Shown here piece by piece: positions 13,633-14,698 of a stretch of 14,698 bases of DNA. The translations under genes were made by a program, and so were the position numbers. Origin of the DNA: Pseudomonadales bacterium. Its GTDB lineage: Bacteria > Pseudomonadota > Gammaproteobacteria > Pseudomonadales > DT-91. Numbering within the stretch: the first letter of the stretch is position 1; each line of letters begins with the position of its first letter. The notes under the pieces were generated by a model. The model ran no database searches, was not told where the DNA came from, and saw only the letters and a list, made by a program, of their open reading frames with translations. Location: the NCBI GenBank assembly GCA_013215025.1, contig JABSRR010000008.1, positions 6,241 to 20,938 of the forward strand, in the 5' to 3' direction.

Positions 13633-14462
13633 TAGGCAACTTCCGCCTCAGAGGCAAGCGCGATCTCAATACCTGGCTCGTTAGGCTCATCATAGCGCTG
13701 GTGAATAAAGGGGCTCAGCCACTCACCCGGCACCACTTCTAACACCTCGCCACCCGTCACTGTAGCACCTTCAGCATACTCTAGGCTGATGAGTTTCTTC
13801 ACCGGCACATCAATCATCGGATCATTCGGCGACTCGCGGAATGTAATTTCGCCACTGGCTTGCTTAACGTCGCTATAGTTTCGGTCCCAGTTCAGCTGAG
13901 TTAAGATGACGTCACCATCAAAACCCTCTTCACCAGAGATTTTTGGTAAGGCTTTATAACAAAAGAAGTGCTCGGTGAATTGAGCGGGGCCTTGCGACTC
14001 ACCTATGCTGCCGGCAATTTCAATAAACTTAATGCCGTGTCGTTCCACGGAAACATGAAACTTATCGCCACTGACGTTGAAGTCTACCACCGCTTGCTTT
14101 TTCGGCTCTCCGAAGCGCTCACGTCCTTTGATACAGACAAACTCGCCTGGCATCCACATACCCAAAACATAGGCACCCTGACGCTGTTGGCCAGACTTGT
14201 CGGTATACAAACAGCGAACGCCCGCGGTTACTGCGCCTATTTCAACCGTCGTTTCTTCGTTAACATGCATTGCAACATGGGCAAATTGCAGAAATATCTC
14301 GGGGCGCTCAATGCCCGTCAGTGGTTTGGGTAGTAATGCCGCAGCAATCTCAGGCTCGGTTTCATAAACCGCGCGCACGCTACGCACTGTATTATTTAAA
14401 TTGGCTGGCGCCGCCGCTTGCATCACCGTGCCAGGCTTTCTGACATATCGTAATTGTGCCAT
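13632..14462 (-). CDS. Acetoacetate decarboxylase family protein
   Basis: This 276-residue protein belongs to the acetoacetate decarboxylase (ADC) superfamily. The key motif GRERFGEPKKQA (113-124) carries Lys121/Lys122, matching the Schiff-base Lys pair of ADC. Glu74 in the VEIGAV block and the VRAVYETEPE segment (29-38) correspond to other active-site elements. Family members decarboxylate beta-keto acids or catalyse aldol or hydrolytic reactions through the same lysine. ADC-like proteins in oxygenase/SDR clusters usually have other substrates than acetoacetate, so the reaction is open. A GAGAG ribosome site lies about 8 nt before the ATG. It is followed immediately by the SDR gene and preceded by the partial Rieske-type gene. 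Confidence 0.82.
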   Translation of the reverse strand: MAQLRYVRKPGTVMQAAAPANLNNTVRSVRAVYETEPEIAAALLPKPLTGIERPEIFLQFAHVAMHVNEETTVEIGAVTAGVRCLYTDKSGQQRQGAYVLGMWMPGEFVCIKGRERFGEPKKQAVVDFNVSGDKFHVSVERHGIKFIEIAGSIGESQGPAQFTEHFFCYKALPKISGEEGFDGDVILTQLNWDRNYSDVKQASGEITFRESPNDPMIDVPVKKLISLEYAEGATVTGGEVLEVVPGEWLSPFIHQRYDEPNEPGIEIALASEAEVA

Positions 14463-14505
14463 GATATTCTCTCACTAATTTTTATTACTGTTATTGTTAA
14501 ATATT

Positions 14506-14529
14506 AGGTATTCAGTAAAGCGAATACCT
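14506..14529. terminator. Hairpin between Rieske-type and decarboxylase-like genes
   Basis: AGGTATTC and GAATACCT are perfect 8-bp arms around an 8-nt loop. It lies about 30 bp downstream of the Rieske-type stop (minus strand) and about 45 bp upstream of the decarboxylase-like start. The minus-strand sequence after it is AT-rich but lacks a proper U-tract, so it could be a weak terminator, an operator or an RNA-processing hairpin. Confidence 0.35.
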
Positions 14530-14544
14530 GAGTCCTTTGAAGAT

Positions 14545-14574
14545 AAGCCATTTGAAGTTAAGCAATTTCAAGTT
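14545..14574. repeat. 15-bp imperfect tandem repeat at the end of the Rieske-type gene
   Basis: AAGCCATTTGAAGTT (14545-14559) is followed directly by AAGCAATTTCAAGTT (14560-14574), differing at two positions. A third degraded copy lies at about 14530-14544. The stop codon of the Rieske-type gene is formed at the junction of the two clear copies. Confidence 0.6.
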
Positions 14575-14698
14575 TTGCAACAGCTTGCATAGCATTTTCA
14601 TTTTCTGCATAAAACTGCGAAAAGTATTTGCGGTACTGCATGATTGGCCCATCACCATCGCATAAGATGGGGTTTGCACGGTGAATTTTTCGATTCCA
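14558..14698 (-). CDS. Partial: C-terminus of a probable Rieske oxygenase alpha subunit
   Basis: The last 46 codons of a minus-strand gene run from the right edge to a TAA at 14558-14560. The fragment starts with WNRKIHRANPILCDGDGPI, followed by MQYRKYFSQFY. A (I)W.nK....P.L.dGDGP....RKW..QFY pattern is typical of the end of KshA-like Rieske non-haem iron oxygenases (3-ketosteroid 9-alpha-hydroxylase type), recalled from family knowledge. The Rieske centre and iron-binding residues lie outside the window, so the call rests on the tail alone. It leads into the decarboxylase-like and SDR genes on the same strand. Confidence 0.5.
   Translation of the reverse strand, partial: WNRKIHRANPILCDGDGPIMQYRKYFSQFYAENENAMQAVAKLEIA

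Noticed and set aside
13968..14333. 121-codon plus-strand frame antisense to the decarboxylase-like gene
   Set aside because: No ribosome site or recognisable product; the opposite strand encodes a full ADC-family protein.
1..14698. CRISPR array, transposon ends, phage genes, tRNA or rRNA
   Set aside because: No regular spaced repeats, transposase, integrase or RNA-gene sequence was seen on either strand.

Overview
The window looks like chromosomal DNA of a gammaproteobacterium. It carries hexR, hslV-hslU, a yaiI (UPF0178) gene and a DeaD/CsdA-type helicase gene, all of gammaproteobacterial type. Moderate GC together with steroid/lipid-catabolism-type enzymes at the right end fits a marine Cellvibrionales/Spongiibacteraceae-like bacterium. 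That assignment is inference; no rRNA or tRNA marker is present.

Left part (1-4500): hexR (SIS-domain sugar-phosphate regulator) converges on a small His/Ser-rich gene of unknown function. The heat-shock protease operon hslVU follows, driven by a near-perfect sigma-32 promoter at 1529-1556, with hslV starting at a TTG. A diacylglycerol/lipid-kinase family gene lies 39 bp downstream of hslU and is probably co-transcribed. A hairpin at 4458-4485 separates it from the convergent MaoC-type hydratase gene.

Middle (4500-9570): a MaoC hydratase gene (minus strand) diverges from a short secreted protein that consists only of a FimV N-terminal-like domain, followed by a 60-residue hypothetical protein. 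Then come yaiI (minus), the helicase with a probable long leader, a short intergenic region with a TTGGC pentanucleotide repeat and a doubtful two-helix membrane ORF, a TauE/SafE permease (minus), and about 430 bp without a convincing gene.

Right part (9570-14698): an unknown lipoprotein and a short-chain dehydrogenase (SDR) lie on the minus strand. The SDR diverges from a LysR regulator across a region with two inverted repeats. Next come an atypical COG0720 (6-pyruvoyl-tetrahydropterin synthase-like) gene, a strong terminator, a second SDR whose start overlaps the stop of an acetoacetate-decarboxylase-family gene, and the C-terminal end of what is probably a Rieske oxygenase. The last three (minus strand, Rieske then decarboxylase-like then SDR) look like part of a catabolic cluster continuing beyond the right edge.

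Most of the window is ordinary core and accessory chromosome; no phage, transposon, CRISPR array or defence system was seen. The items most worth a second look are the COG0720 protein lacking its usual catalytic residues, the orphan FimV domain with its small partner, the microsatellite/small membrane ORF, and the partial Rieske/decarboxylase/SDR cluster.
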